A stretch of DNA of 64,000 nucleotides from Echiichthys vipera (lineage: Eukaryota > Chordata > Actinopteri > Perciformes > Trachinidae): contig OY829647.1 of NCBI GenBank assembly GCA_963691815.1, positions 12,731,360-12,795,359 of the forward strand, written 5' to 3'. The notes below the pieces were generated by a model. That model made no database searches. It worked only from the letters and a program-made list of their open reading frames with translations, and was not told the DNA's origin. The number at the start of each line of letters is the position of its first letter. The first letter of the stretch is position 1. Below are positions 1 through 14,294 of this stretch, in pieces. A program made the translations under genes and the position numbers.

Positions 1-53
<53 letters not shown>
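1..53. repeat. (AC)n microsatellite at the window edge
   Basis: A perfect AC dinucleotide run of at least 26 units, truncated by the window start, so its full length is unknown. Confidence 0.97.
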
Positions 54-55
<2 letters not shown>

Positions 56-3000
56 ACATTTGGCTGCACCCACAGCTTTACATTGGCCTCTAACTTCCTT
101 TTACAGCAAAGCCCATGTGCACACTGTAAAGGGCACCGCCATGATTCCTTTCTCGTTCTTATACACAAATACAAAATACAGACACACACAACCGCACAAC
201 TGGCTGCCAACCCATCATTTATCAACGGCTCATAGGGAGGTTTTCTCACAGACACTGGAGGTGACGTCCCACTCACTTCTTGATTAACTGCTACCACCCA
301 GATTCATTAACCATAACCGATAGGGAGTGAGGTCCTGTGTGGGCTACTTCACTTGTGGGAAACTTTACCTAAAATGTTCAGATTACTATTTTCTGTGTTA
401 CATTCCATGACATTTGGTTTTTATTCATCATTGCCGCAATGGTTTCAGCAACCAATAACCTCCAGAAAACGTTTCAACCATCAAAGGTTATATGGAGCTG
501 TGATTAATGGCAGGACATGCACTATATATATATAACTGCACCAAAGGCACCATGCGGTATTTATGATTTGGTCCATTATATATACTTCATTACTCATAAT
601 ACATAGTGCTTTTCATGTTCTGTATATTTCTTCTTTTGTTCTCTATCTGTCTCGAGTCACAGCAAGTGCCGTCGTGTATCATCAGAGGTCATGGCACTTG
701 TCAGAGAAAGTGATTTATAGGTATCTGAAACGCTTCTCACTGTAGGGAGGTTTGAACTCGGTACTACTCAGTAATATGCAGTCGCCTAAGTGGTTGCATA
801 AAGGAAGTCTATTTAAAGTATTTGGGCTTCATTTATGGTGTGACATACTGTATTGCTTCAGTACTGCAGTACATGATCACTATAGTACTTTTAAATGAGT
901 TGTACAAATTAATCATGGGCTGATTATGATTCTGGAGCTCACACAGGGCTTTTAGACCTTATTTGAAATGCACATTTTCAGTGTGACGATAGATAAAGGT
1001 CCATTTAAAGGTATTATTGACACCCTGTGGCACAGAACCAGAAATAACACAATCTGTTGATCAAGCGCAGCCAAGCAAGAGGTCTGTGTTATGCTGCAGA
1101 AATGTAATCCTTGGCAGGTACACTGCTCTTTTATCAGAATCTATATCCTACACTGTCATAATGAATTTACAACTGTTTACCCCTGAAGAAATTTTACGAG
1201 GTGTTTATAAATGTTCATGGTAAACTATGTTAAGTATCCATGGTTACTGAAGTAAGATTTTTTGGAACAAATGGATGCATAAGCACAACATACAGTATGT
1301 GCATATGCTGGGTCATTAGAAATACTCCTCATATGTGACGGTGAAGAGATTCACAGACGTAAGACTTTGCCACTCATTGGACTCAAATGATTAATGAGAG
1401 CTGAACCATTTGTATGATGGAACCCTTCTGTGTTTTGTTTGGAAAAAAAGGTGCAATGAGGAGTTTTTCATAAGCACGGATCTCTGCATATTATTAATGA
1501 GCTTTGGTGTTTTCCTCTAGTAACTCTACCCATGCATAACCATACATAATGATTGCTTTCCTTTCCTTTGGCACAGTATACCTGACAGACTTCATTACTG
1601 TTGAGTCAGATGTTGCAAGATTATACCATACATGTGTCCAGATATCTGTTTCACAGCGTCTTCATAAAGGCCCGATGGGGATTAAAAGTTAAATGAATTC
1701 ATGTTTGGTTCAGTTTACAGGACTCCAGTGTACAACAAATGTCTTGGCTTTTGTTTCAGCCTTTGTTGCCTGAAGAAAAAATCAACCCCGACAAATCACA
1801 ATGTGACTGTCAGAACGTTTGCACATTTTGGGTCTCTTCGTTGTCATCTTAAAAACTCATCAGCAACCAATCTTTGTGTTGGGTTATGTTACAGCTTTTG
1901 TTTTGGCTGTGTGCTTGTTCTGGTATTGTTTTTAAACTGGATCACATGAAACCAATGTAGCATACAATGTTAAAGATCATATGGTTCATACATTTGATGC
2001 AATCATTTCTTCCTTCAAATATTATTATACTAATTTGAGTACCACATACAGTATACCCTTGCTTTGATAGATTTCAGAAATTAAAGTTAGTGTCAGTGGA
2101 AAGTTCGCTATTGAGGCAAACATTAGGCTGTTCCAAAAAGCCTGATGTAATCCCATACTTTGTTTATTGTTTTACACAATGCTCATCACATAAGCATAAA
2201 TACCAAGAGTCATGTCTGTCAAAGTCTGACCTTCAGCACATTCAATGTTTTATTCTTGCACATTACTTGATTGGAAAACCAAAACATCTGCATAAACCCC
2301 CTGGAAATCGCACACTTATACATTTGCTTTTTTATAGTCAATGCTTTTCTTATATTTGATTCTCTTTATTTTTGCTTCCCAAATGATATCTTTCACTTTA
2401 CAAACATCTCTTATTAAACCGAAACGACAGCCTGAATTACCATGAGGTTCAAAAGGCTAATATGAACATATCAGCCCCACCAATGCCCTTTGACTAAAGA
2501 TAATGGTGGTTTCCAAAGACGAGCGGGTGATTCAGAGGGGGAATTTCACTTTATGCCTGGGTGTTTTCAAAAGGCTTTTATATTAATATATAAGGTGGAG
2601 CCCAATCAAAACCGTTTTGCTTTTTCTTCCCACTTTTGTCATGTTTGACAACTCAAAAGAAAATAGATAATTCCTGGGTTAATCAAAGTCTGTGTGGCAG
2701 TTACTTGGCAGTCAGCTAAAACAACACAGCCCAGATGTAAAATGTTGCAAGTCAGAGCTCAGTGATTCAAACTGTGATTCAACCATCAGTCAGTGGCCGT
2801 CTCACCATCCACTCAGTCCTCAGGTGAAATGGCTAACCCTGAGTGATGACAGTTGTTGTAAGTGACCCCTAACTTATCATAGATTCTTTTTCATGTCACG
2901 ACCCCATTGACCATCAACTGATACACTTGGCCAAAGGCTCTATCCAAAAAGCCTCTTCGGTCCAGCTGTCTCCTCAGGCCATGACTGACTCTTGAGACAA

Positions 3001-3157
3001 ACCCACTATACTCACCCAACTCCAATTATTATATCAGGTCTCCAGGCCTTTGTTTTGAGGCTTTGAAGGATGTTTTTTTGTGTTTGTTTGAGAAATTATG
3101 GGTGTCCGGTCTGCAAAGAGAGGAAAAAAAAATACCTGGGATAGAAAATAGAGCGAC
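54..3157. other. Intergenic AT-rich DNA, no gene seen
   Basis: Only short unconvincing open frames. I saw no conserved exon, RNA gene or clear repeat. In human, GIMD1 and DKK2 lie on this side of AIMP1; no trace of either was recognised. Confidence 0.5.
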
Positions 3158-3190
3158 CACAATGCTTTCACAATGCTTTCACAATGCTTT
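3158..3190. repeat. 11-bp unit repeated three times
   Basis: CACAATGCTTT occurs three times in exact tandem. A small minisatellite seed with no visible role. Confidence 0.9.
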
Positions 3191-3930
3191 CTGCTTCTCC
3201 TTTCTCTTACCAATACCTCATGGTGCAACCTGACTCCCCTTCTATTTTAGCTGTGTGTTTATCTAAGTGTCTCCACGGGACAGGCTGATGTGATTCTTTA
3301 GTGGACATCCTTTCAGTGTTCCACTATGAGAAAAAAACAGGATTCCCATGCAATCTATTCTTCTCACACAACCAACAACTGGCCTATACACACAAATAGT
3401 ACACTCACTCACACACACACACAAAATGTATATACTGTAGATTCTACCTGTGTCCTACCATAAACTTCTCTTGAATTAGTTATTAAGTAATTAGAGCTGA
3501 ATATGTTATCATACAAACAAAGCACACTAATGATAAAAAAATAATATTTAAAGCCCCACACGTCTGGGAGAGTTGTACATAAAAGCAACCTGGGATTCTT
3601 CTTCTTAAAGTTATGTGACCACATTCTGTACGTTCATTCTGTACGTTTTCGCCTCATGTTTCATCTTTCTCTCGGGATTCAGCACATTGGACAGCTCAGT
3701 TTTGAAGTGCCTGGCTTTGCCTCAGTGACATAATCCTAAACATTTGTTCACACATGCACAAGCCTTGCATCATATGCAAATAATTTCCCTCAAAGTACTG
3801 TGAATGCTTGTCTTTAGAGATCCTTTTAAAAGTTCTGAAAGACAAGAGCCATGAGAACTGTCCCCTCCTTCTCTCTGCAGGAAAATACGCTTCAAATGTT
3901 TCCAGAGTAATTGGTACAGAATTGATTTAA

Positions 3931-3974
3931 GGACGTTTAATCTACATCTGATGGACGTTTAATCTACATCTGAT
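3931..3974. repeat. 22-bp exact tandem duplication
   Basis: Two exact copies of a 22-bp unit beginning GGACGTTTAATC, followed by the first five bases of a third. The lack of divergence suggests a recent slippage duplication. Confidence 0.92.
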
Positions 3975-4435
3975 GGACGGAGCCGGTAATAGTGTGATTA
4001 TCAGGGGAAATTATTTGCATGTCTTTGTCAGTATATGGAGAAGCGTGTATGGAGCTCCATTTGTCTGTTTTGTTTACGACCGTAACATAATCTAAGGCCT
4101 CCTGTGAGATAAGATCAGTAAAGGGGACAGCTTCATACTCCTATGTGCCACTGAGTGCATCTCTCAATCAACTGTTGGATCAAAAAAAGGCAGACCTGAC
4201 TGACAGGCTTTTTAACTAAAGGTCACCGTACTGAATTCAGAGCCTGAGATGTATCATGGTAAACCCTAAATTATGTACATGGTTGCACTTTGGACTGAGG
4301 TTGACTGAGGAGCTGTGGTATTTTGGCATGCCACTTGTGGGCTTCACTTTGGAGAAACAAGATTAAGAGTCACAGCCATGCTTAAGGCTCGGTGAGGCTG
4401 TACTTTAACACAGTGATGCTTTGAGCTAAATGCAA

Positions 4436-5290
4436 ACATCAGCATGCTAACATGCTCACCACGACAATGCTAACAGGTATAACATTGCATTAATGTGTGT
4501 GCCAAATTTAATGAAAATCCATCCAATTGTTGTAGAGAGATTTCACCATAAGCTGTATGAAATACATTGGCTATATTCTCCGTGAGGTCCCCCATAGGTT
4601 TCTAGAGAGCTGTTGAAAAGCTCAATGTTGGTGGCTCCAGCTGTCGCTATCTTTGGAGTGCTTGACTCGTCTGTTCCCCCAAAAATGGGCAAAGAGGTGG
4701 AGCATGGAGGGAGCTGGGGCGGGATGAATGAAGACAACTGTCTGTCCACCTGTGACGACAGCCACTTGTCACTCAAAATAGCCACGCCCCTAATTATGCC
4801 AAATTTTAAGCCTTAATATAATTTAAACAGGTGACTTATGTAAAATGAACCCTCCCCAAACAGTTGTCATGAACATGTTTATCTCTGAAGTAAAGTTGGG
4901 CATTTTAACATGGGGGTCTATGAGAATTGGCTCACTCCTCGAACCAGCCTCAAGTGGCCATTCAAGGAACTGCAGCCTTTGGCACTTCTGCGGTGGCTTA
5001 ATTCTTCAGCCCCAGAGGTTGCCGCTGAGATTTCACTCTTAACCATATATGTCAACTTAAAGGTCGTGCTAGAGGAAAAGTCAGAGAACCATAAAAGTAA
5101 GTCATCTTTTGGTAACCATCTATATATTCATTAGATAAAAAACACTAGAGAAAAGGTCAAATTATCACCATAGTCATTAGCATTCATCCTTCGGATAACA
5201 TGAATGCATTTACAAAATTTCATTGCAATCCATTAAACAGATGTCTGAAAGTGGTGGACCGACCGACTGGTTGATATTACCATTCCCAGC
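4436..5290 (+). repeat. Dispersed teleost repeat (family A), split by an insertion
   Basis: The left part holds AGCATGCTAACATGCTCAC and the 'ccaaattt...atccatccaattgttg' motif. The right part holds TGCTAGAGGAAAAGTCAG, CAAAATTTCATTGCAATCC and GTGGTGGACCGACCGAC. I remember these strings as one high-copy teleost element. The middle (4547-5026) belongs to another repeat. The class is not determinable from sequence alone. Confidence 0.7.
4547..5026 (+). mobile_element. Repeat family B copy 1, nested insertion with 10-bp target duplication
   Basis: A 480-bp insert is flanked on both sides by GAGATTTCAC (4537-4546 and 5027-5036). It contains GTAAAGTTGGGCATTTTAAC and GCAGCCTTTGGCACTTCTGC, which recur in opposite orientation near 53 kb. 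I see no terminal inverted repeats, which with a 10-bp duplication fits a retroposed or otherwise short-interspersed element better than a cut-and-paste one. Confidence 0.65.
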
Positions 5291-8200
5291 CCACAAACAA
5301 ACCACAGACAGTCACAGCAATGGACATTGAACAGATGTTACTGTCTGTAGGGCTATTAATGATAAAAGGACTGTAGGGCAGCAAGTGATGAGACTATTCC
5401 CTAAATGTGAGTGCTGCTTCAACACTGAGCAAGAGCTCAGGTCAGGCATAGTCATAGCTTATGTGTTTTTCCACTCAGAGGTGTCATCAGAGCCCACCAT
5501 GACCCTCTTAGCTGTTTGTAACCAGGACACACACATATAGAGTGGTGAGTCAGCGGCATGGTTCAGGTGTTTTTTTTCGGGGTCTGGAGTTCAGCCCTTT
5601 TGTCTGACTATTAAGAGACACTGAAGTCATAACACTCACTTTTTCCAATGTCTGATGTTGTGTCACTAGAGTGATGCAGAGCTTGTGTGAGTGGTCCCCC
5701 AAATACTTTGCAGAGCTCATCACAGCTGCTGAGCTGTACGCAGTTGAAAAGCAGCAATACTGAATATTAGAATCACCTGCTCCACATCTGAACAGATTAA
5801 TGGTGTAACAATATTAATAGAAAATTACCATATTGGCAATTCAATCTATATTTACACATGACAACATGATACGCATGTACTCTTCTCCATGTCAAAAATA
5901 TCTAGCTTGTCGAACATGTCAGCATATTTCTAGGGTATAAATGATAGTCTGGTTCCAGCTTAGTTTGTGGTTTGATTGTGTGCATGTGTGGTTATTTAAT
6001 GATTCAGTGCCAAGATGTCAAAACCCCAGCATCAGCACTTCCCATCCTGTCCATGAATGAGGGGGTTTCCCCCAAAAATGCTATGGGCAAATTAACCAAA
6101 TCAACAAGCATGAAAACAGGAACATTATATCCAATGTGGCAACTACAGTAAGGACTATGGGCACCAATAATGGCTGTCTTCATGTTTATACCTAAAACAG
6201 CTGCGACACTTAGCGCACTGCATGTTATTCAAGACAAAGCTGGATTACATGGTGCTTATTACTTATATCACAATATCACTTGTCCACATATGGTAATTGT
6301 CTGCATATACACTCCATCTGCTTTCATGTGAGTTGGACTTTGTCCTCAAACAAAATCCCTGACGGAGCTTAGAAAGGTAAACTGATCTCATTCCTTGAAT
6401 AATAATGCATTATAAGAAAACAACCACAGTGAAACAAGAGCTCCCAGTCCAACTCTCACTCTGTATATCAAATAATTGTGTTCACCAATTCACTAGGTAT
6501 AAAATTACCCTCCCCCTACACTTCTGACTGTCATCCATAATAATACCCAAGAACCCATTGTCCATACAAATTAGTCATGATGTTATAAGTAGGCCATTTA
6601 ATAACCAAGAAGCCATAAACCATAAACCAAAACAGGAAAAGGCTCTCAACTTCAAGCCTTAATTTGTCCAAAAAAGCTCCCATTCACATCTCCCTTCCTT
6701 GTTATCTTGGGTTTCACCTGTGGATGCAGGGGACAGTGGTGTCCTTGTTGGATTCTAATTATGGTCCTCACCTCAAAAGTTCCCCCCCGGGAACTTCCCT
6801 CCTCCCCCTCCAAGGGGCCTAAAGACACACTCAGACTGACTCATTAAGTGTCAAGGAAAATTAAAACAAACCAGAGCTGTCTGAGGGAACGCTGGAGACG
6901 CTCTCTGTCAATTGTCTTATCGTCTTTGTCATGTGGAAGCATCACCGCAGGCCTGCTGACTGCTGAAAGATGAATGAGCTCATCAAGACGCTCTTTGGTG
7001 TTGCTGCCCAAGACATTAGTCCAGGGTCACTTTTGTGTGAGGAGTTTTACTTTTAGCTATGGATTTTTTGCTGATCCATTGATCTGCGCTGACAAATATA
7101 GCGCTTGTAAAATGTTTCGAGTTATACTGTTTCTTAGCCATCTCCTAAGACAAATGAGGCTATAAGAGCGAAGGGTGCAACTTAAAACACATGTCTCAGC
7201 AGTCTTTTTTCAATTTTTGGCAACAGGTCCAGTAATTAGGGAGGCTAACCACATCCTTATTTACTCTGTTCTGATTTTTTTTTTTAAACTCAATTTTCTG
7301 TTTCCAATATCGGCTTTCATCACTTTGCGCATTGATAAGAAATGGATGGCTAGATGTACCAGCCCAGTATGGATCAGTATCACAAATGGATCAGATAAGC
7401 ACAAACAAAGCATTTTCCTCAGAAGGATAATTATACAGTCATATAATACTTCCTCCTCCCCTGCATCCTCTTGCACATTGCTGTAGCAAGGAATGATTCC
7501 GCATGAGTAGGATTTTCCTTCTGCCACTTCAAATCGGCCTAAATGTGAACAGAAGGAAAAAAAGACAATTCACAGAACTAAAGGTCAGCTCAATCAAGCA
7601 CATTTAACTCTTCAGTGAAACACACAAAGCCTATTTTTGTGTACTCAGGAGGGTAATTTAGTGGTGGGTTTCTGCCCTCCTGTGGTCAGCACAGCAACTC
7701 TCAAGGTGTCACAGAGGTACAATGGATTTTCTTGTTCAGTGGTTTCTGTTTTTGTACACTATGACAATTATCTCTAAAGACAAAGACCCTTTGTTTGTAT
7801 TTTCTTTAAAATATTGCCTTTGTTTTCAGTTTTTCCGTTAGTCAGCACATTTTGATGTCACAGTAGGAAAAGCAAAGGTGTACATAATACAATTAATGGT
7901 TGCTGAATTCCATGTAGCTGCTTCCGTTTCAGGGTCATGTGATGTGCTGGTTCACTTTTACACTGCAATGGCTTACTGGGGCACTTTGACAGAACAGAGT
8001 CATCAATAATGTTATTAATAACACTTTTCCTACTACAAGTTAAAATGTCTGCTGTGAAAAAGGGACAACATTATTTCCACATATAAGAGCATATATATAA
8101 GTTATTTACCATTCTTGAAAATGTTCAAAAGACTGATCGAAATAAGTCACAAGACAAGTAATGAAAAGATGATTATGTCACCACGGAAGTAGATACAGAG

Positions 8201-11200
8201 ACAAATATCGAGACAAAACGTAACTGAAGAAAGCTGAGAAACAACAAATTACATGCCTGATATGTTTCAAATGATCTTTTGCATTAAATTCTATCAAAGT
8301 ACTCTTTCCTATGAAAAAAATTAAGACGAGAGAGAGAGAAATGTTGTATGTGACTTACTGTTTTGTTGTTGCACCATCTATTTCTTTTATAAATAGCCAT
8401 CAGAAGTGGGAGCAGGCTGGGATCATTATTACTCCATATTGAAGGAGCTCTACTCAGCATTGATAACATTAATAAAGCAGTAAAGAACTATTTGCTATGA
8501 AAAGATAAAGTGGAGTAATTGCGTCCTGAGAATAAAGTAGAGAATGAAGTCACTCTCCCTCTGTGACGTCTTCATTGAGCAAATGGTGTGTCATCATGTG
8601 ACCAAAGTGTGGAACTTGATTAACGCTATGATATCATAGAGGTTATGTAAAAGGACCTTTTTATCTTGGATTAATTTTTTCCAAATGATGTTAAAAAGTG
8701 AAATTTCAATGCCTTTTCTTTCATAAAGCAGGTCAATGTGCTATATAAATAATGTGAAAGTATCAAAATACTCAATCCACAGAGAAATCGACCATATTCA
8801 GAAACAGTGTCTTTAAATGAACTGTCAGGACTTGGGTTGTGATGTCACAACAATACTCTATATAGGTAGAAAGTGCGGTTACAGTGCTGTTATAGTCATT
8901 CCCAGGCTGCAATGACGGTGCAGAAAAGCATAGATGTGGAAGACCTGGAAACGCTGACCAATCAGAGCAGACTGGCCTATTTTGGGAGGGGGGCTTAAAG
9001 AGACAGGCGCTTAAACTGATTGTTTCAGACAGAGGGTGAGTACAAGTAAATTCAGACAGACAGTATGAGAAAAAGAATGAGTTTTTTTCATTTTTAGAGC
9101 AGGTAAAGCAGAAGGACACAAATATGAGACCTTATCTAAACTTGGAGAGATCCATCAGTGCAGTGTACAATTGCCAAAAAAGGACAAACTTTTAAATCTC
9201 AATGTTGGTTCTCGTACTTTCATGCTGTATCACACTTTTTTGGATGATATTTTCAAACGTGCTTTTGATGCATAATGTTCTTTTACAGTAATCTGTTTTG
9301 CCATTAATTCCCCTCTCTTGCTTTTTATCCGTTTGCTCTTTTAACAGAATTAATGAATTTCCTGCTTCAATTTGGACCTGTCAGACAACATGACAGACTG
9401 AGGAGAGCCCACAGCTGTTTCCTCTGGAATTAAGTATTATATTAGTCTAAGCTGCTCCGCAGGAATTTATATATTCTCTAATTCCTGTGGTTGTGTTATT
9501 GTTGCCTGAAGGATTAAGGTCCTATTAAGCAACAAGGGAAGATAATGCGCAGGAGTTGGCTCACCAATACTACCAGCTGAAATTGCATTGGCTCTTCAAA
9601 TTTCTATCAAAATACTCACTTCAGCCGGATGAGATACAGAAATGCTGGCTCTAAAGCAAGTGGTGCTTTAAAATAAATAATTAAAATGGCCCATAATATG
9701 GATAAAATATTTCCTCTAGTTGAAAGGGAAGCTTGGATAATTCTGTTCATTGTGAACACTGGTGAAGCATGAAACCACACACAGAGGAGCATGCAAGAGC
9801 TGCTCTTTCAACTACAGCCAAAATATGTCCACAGAGATTTGTCTTTCCCTCAGCACTTTCTACACAGTATTTTCCAAAACATGTTTCTGCCCACCTACTG
9901 CTGTTATTGAAACAAAGCTGTTGATTATTTTAAGTTGTAGGCTGTTTGTTTATTGGTGATCTCATCCAAATTCTGACTGGTCACATTTAACACATTTTCC
10001 ATTGTGTAATAACCACCCACACAATGATGTAGTTTGGAAGGATTTTAAAGATATTATTTTTGCACTATTTTGTCTGTCACAGAAACCTTTTTATTTGCTA
10101 ATATTTTTACCTTTTAACACAATTAACACCAAATTAACACACACAAGTTTGGTATTGATAAAACGTGTGTGGTGTCGCAATCAGTAAAATTGATGTTAAT
10201 CATTTAGTGATAAATTACTTCCATGCTTTGGGGGGGTTGTTGAGGGAATCCAGGCTGAGTTAAAGTGCAGAAGCTATCAAGAGAATGGCTTAAAAAAATG
10301 AAGACATGGTATATATTATTTATTATTAGCTGTCTTATTAGTAATGTAAAGCACAGGGTTTAATTACTTAAAGCTCTAAGGACTAATCAGTCCTTTTATA
10401 TAAGCAAAAGAAAATAAACATCTTGGCTATTTAGCTCATTGTTCGGTTTTATTACCCACCAATTTACTGCACAACCAGGTCTCACGTAGCAAGCTGAGTA
10501 CTAGGGCTGAGTATGTCTTAAAATAGTATGATTCCAGTCGTACCAGTACAAAAAAGATGAAATGCAGGTATTGTTTCTCTGGATAAGATTTGATACTACT
10601 TGGTACTAGGCTATTTCAGTCTGATATTTAATACCCAGATACTCTTCGCTGTTGGGGTCCAAACCAGAGTCAGTGCCGAGAAACACAGTTCCAGATGAAT
10701 GTTGCTACATGTTTACTCGATGCATAAATGGACAATTGCTAAAATGTGAGCTGTGACAACATGTAATGCAATAATAATATGTCAGTGCTGTGTGTCTGTC
10801 AGCACCGTTGTGGATTGCCTCTGCCCTGAACTGACCACAAAAAAAAGAAATTAAGTAATGCAGCTTTAATCGTTAGAAAATGACAGCGAGGAATTGTAAT
10901 TTCAGGATAGAAAAAATATTAAAACCATAACCTTGGCTTAGAAGACACTTATGAGGAATTGAAAATAACAGTATCATGACATCATTATTAGCTGTAGATC
11001 AGACAAAATAGAAAGTCCTGCCAATGAACAAGCTTGGCATGGTTTTCTCTTATAGCCACTAAACATCACTAAGTAGTGATGATGATAAACAAATGATGAA
11101 TAGTTTAGGTACTTCCACATGTTCCTGCATCTAAGCGATAATCTGCCACATATAGGGTAAGGACATTAAAAAAAAGAATATTTTGGCTCCCTTAACAGTG

Positions 11201-12965
11201 ACTGAGTATGCATCTAAAGACTGTGTAGAAAGGACCTGGCTACAGTAAACAGCTACTGTACTACACTGAAATATAAACTAGAACTGGGTCTTTGTTAGTG
11301 TTGCATATACTGAAGACACAAGGCCACGTTCAACAGTTCAGGTCAACTTGTATGGGTGGATTTAGTGGATTAACCTAACTGGATTTATTGCTTCTCAATA
11401 ATAAACACAGCTAATACATCATTTTTGAAAACAAGGTTGGGGAAAATGTAAAAAAAAAAATGATAACACATTTATCAACTTGACAGAACTCTACATGCAT
11501 CCAAAAGGTCTTGAAGTGATCAAGAAACACACAATGTCTTGATTCACACCCAATCAGATTTTGCAATATTGAAAGACAAGTCATGCTGTCCAAAATGAAT
11601 CCTGACTTTTATCCCAGAGGTTTGCATTCCTTCATAAAGACCTGCCATGGTTTGACTTTTACGCCTTGCCGCAAACAGACTACTTGGCTTCAGAAATTAG
11701 AAATATAATCCCCATGGACGCTGCTGTTTCATGATGTTCTGGCTGTTGGTTCACTCTTTGTTTGTAGAACTCTGAAGGTTTAGAGAAAAATAATATTAAA
11801 TTTGCCTGTTAGTCATAGTTACCAATATACCAACTCCTCTTCCATCACATCGAAAGAGTTGTTTGGGTTTTTCCAAAATTATTCATATTCAGTTATGTCT
11901 GTATGTGTCCACCTTCATAAAGGCCTAGAAGAACTATTTTTCTTTGTCTGAGGTCATGCTAAGGACATAGCTACCTGGAGAATAAAGACATCTAGAGGTC
12001 TTCTTTATTTTAGCCTTTACTACTCAAAAATACCTGTGAATGTTTTGATACACATCTTAAAACATAGGCAAAGTGTGAAATCAGTAATGATGAAACAAAT
12101 AACTGCTTCAAAGTACTAACTGAAGACCTGAGTGGCCCACTCTAGAGTCGACACCTCTGATGCTACTTCTTAAAAGAGAAATATAGATGCACTGATCAGC
12201 AAAACTGATAATATCCAGTCAGATATGGATGACATGAGCAAATATTCTGTCAAAAAGGTAACTGCTTCATACAAGTATACACCAGTTGCAGCTGAAAATT
12301 CAATTAGGAAACATGTGGTCTCCAAAGGTCTGACTCAAAATATCCTGGAGTGAGTTTTCTCTCAGGTTGCAACACTTTTTGTGGTCACAGAATAACCCAG
12401 AAAGAACTCTGTGGTGTAGGTGAGAATAGCAAAGGTCACTTACTCGAGCTGTGTGTGTCGTATAAACCAAAATGAGAGGTTTTCCCTCATCGAGGATCCC
12501 TAAATAGTTACTTTTACTTGAGTTGTATAAGGGACATGGTGATAGATGAAGTCATTTAAAAGCACATAAACACCATAGGACACTGTTAAATTGAAATTCA
12601 GGTGGGTGTTTTAGTATCCATTGGAGACTTTGTGTCCTGCGACAGAAGTAGGTTTATGTCCTCGAGCTATTTTAGAAGAATGATGAGAGTCACTGACGTG
12701 AAGCACCCCAAAACAAGGCCCAAAAAACAAAACAAATGCAGAGGGCTGTTAGCAGCAGTTTCAGAACTGCAGTTCAAATCTATGCTGTGCCTTCTATTGG
12801 CAAGAAAAGTAACAGCAGCAGCAGTGTTGGGTATGTTGATATGCACTATCTGCAGTACAGATAAGGCAAAGCTTCTACAATGTTGACACTCCAGCCACAA
12901 ATTGGTCAAAACTTAAACAGGAATTAAAACTCTAGTATATAATGTACATTGTATATAAATATAGA
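5291..12965. other. Intergenic DNA, no gene seen
   Basis: No exon, RNA gene or complete element recognised. A possible diverged dispersed element starts near 10503 with GGGCTGAGTATG; a similar string occurs in opposite orientation near 30590. The short open frames here look like chance. Confidence 0.45.
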
Positions 12966-13090
12966 AACCTTAACCTTTATTTTACAAGGCAAGAATTGCT
13001 TTGAGATCAAATGACCTCTTTTTCGAGCAAGGCCTGGCCAAAATGGCAGCGTTAAAGAATGAAATATAAGTCAAACCTAAAAAAAGCAAA
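12966..13090. repeat. Dispersed teleost repeat fragment
   Basis: It contains CCTTTATTTTACAAGGCAAG, TTGAGATCAAATGACCTC and GCCTGGCCAAAATGGCAGC, resembling a widespread fish repeat I remember as 'ctttatttaaccaggt...gacctggccaagatggcagc'. Class uncertain. Confidence 0.5.
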
Positions 13091-13379
13091 GACATGAGAA
13101 AACAACACAAATACAGTCCAGAAAATGGGGAAGAAGAAGGAAGGGGATGAGATCATGTTAAACAAAACACATCAGTACACCACAATACAGACTAAATAGT
13201 AATTATGTGATAAGAATACTATGCTGTGAAACATTTACACAATCCAAAATTTGCCATTAAACAACATGTGAGCCTAGTTTTAAATTCAGTTTCTGCAATT
13301 TTAGTGTTTATTTCCGACAGTAGTATGAGACAATACAATCGGAAGCACATGTTTTTTTTCATAATCTATCCACTGCACC

Positions 13380-13550
13380 TTATGCTATTATATCTTTACA
13401 TTTGCACTACAATTAGTCCGCTTATTTATACATTTTATTTTTTATATTCTGTTTTTTATATCACTGTTTTGATGTCTGTGTGTAATGCTGCTGTTACCCT
13501 GCAATTTCCCAGCTTGGGATCAATAAAGTATTTCTATTCTATTCTATTGA
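13380..13550 (+). repeat. 3' tail of a non-LTR-type element ending in (TATTC)n
   Basis: It ends in GCAATTTCCCAGCTTGGGAT followed by CAATAAAGTATTTC and a short (TATTC) array. This layout, an AATAAA-bearing tail running into a simple repeat, is typical of abundant teleost LINE/SINE 3' ends. Confidence 0.6.
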
Positions 13551-14294
13551 GACTGTTTGCAAGAGTTTTGATTTTTCGGTCCTTGTCAGTAGATTAGTTT
13601 TTATTACCCTCAATCACACTTGGTAACTTCATTGAAAAACAAATCTAAGAAATGTACTTAAGAATAGGTATCAAACTGTAAGCAAAAGTTGTGCGCGGTG
13701 GTCGTATTTGACCCATGACGGTTGTTTTTGTGGAGTGGATGGACTTAATTACTGTTGATGTAACATTAGAGGCTCTGGTGCACAGCTCTTTGTCTGTTTT
13801 CTCTGTGTAGTCTGATACTTCCGGAGGTGGGTAGACTTTTTCTTTCAAGGGGACAATAAAACAAAGCACATGGCAGAGGAATCACAGAGCCCAGATTGAG
13901 ATACCGACAGTGGGCCAGGAGATCGGAGAGCTGGGACTCAGTACCATCCAAACAGCCCCAGCAAAAAGCTTTAGAACCTGATCTGTTTTTGTTGGGCTTT
14001 GTAGTAAAACATCCTTGTTTCATCTCCTGCTCATTAAAATGCCCAAGACTATATGAAGTGGAAACCAATGATGCTCGCTCAAGTCAAGTAGTGTATGTCT
14101 TTTAGAGTTATAACCTCAAAATCAAAGCATAATCAAGCTAATGTGCCTTTGGAAAGGAGACGCTGTTGGTGAATTAAGGCAGGAACACAATTATATTGAA
14201 TGACTTAACTTAACAGACCACAACTGTGTATATTTTAGTGGTAAAAAAAGACAACAATTCTGAGGACGCACTTACAAAGTATGATTCAAATCCC
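13551..14294. other. Intergenic DNA directly downstream of AIMP1
   Basis: Open frames overlap here on both strands, but none resembles a known protein or has convincing splice context. No feature supported. Confidence 0.5.

Noticed and set aside
7175..7486. 103-codon plus-strand ORF
   Set aside because: Overlaps an 88-codon ORF on the other strand, has hydrophobic runs from poly-T tracts, and shows no conserved motif or splice context.
8772..9119. 115-codon minus-strand ORF rich in Ser and Cys
   Set aside because: No recognisable family and no supporting gene structure; likely chance.
12602..13597. ORFs of 94 and 123 codons
   Set aside because: The second runs into a repeat tail and simple sequence, the first overlaps an antisense ORF; no known protein resembled.
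1..14294. Expected neighbours GIMD1 and DKK2 downstream of AIMP1
   Set aside because: No exon of either was recognised; they may lie further left or the local order may differ.
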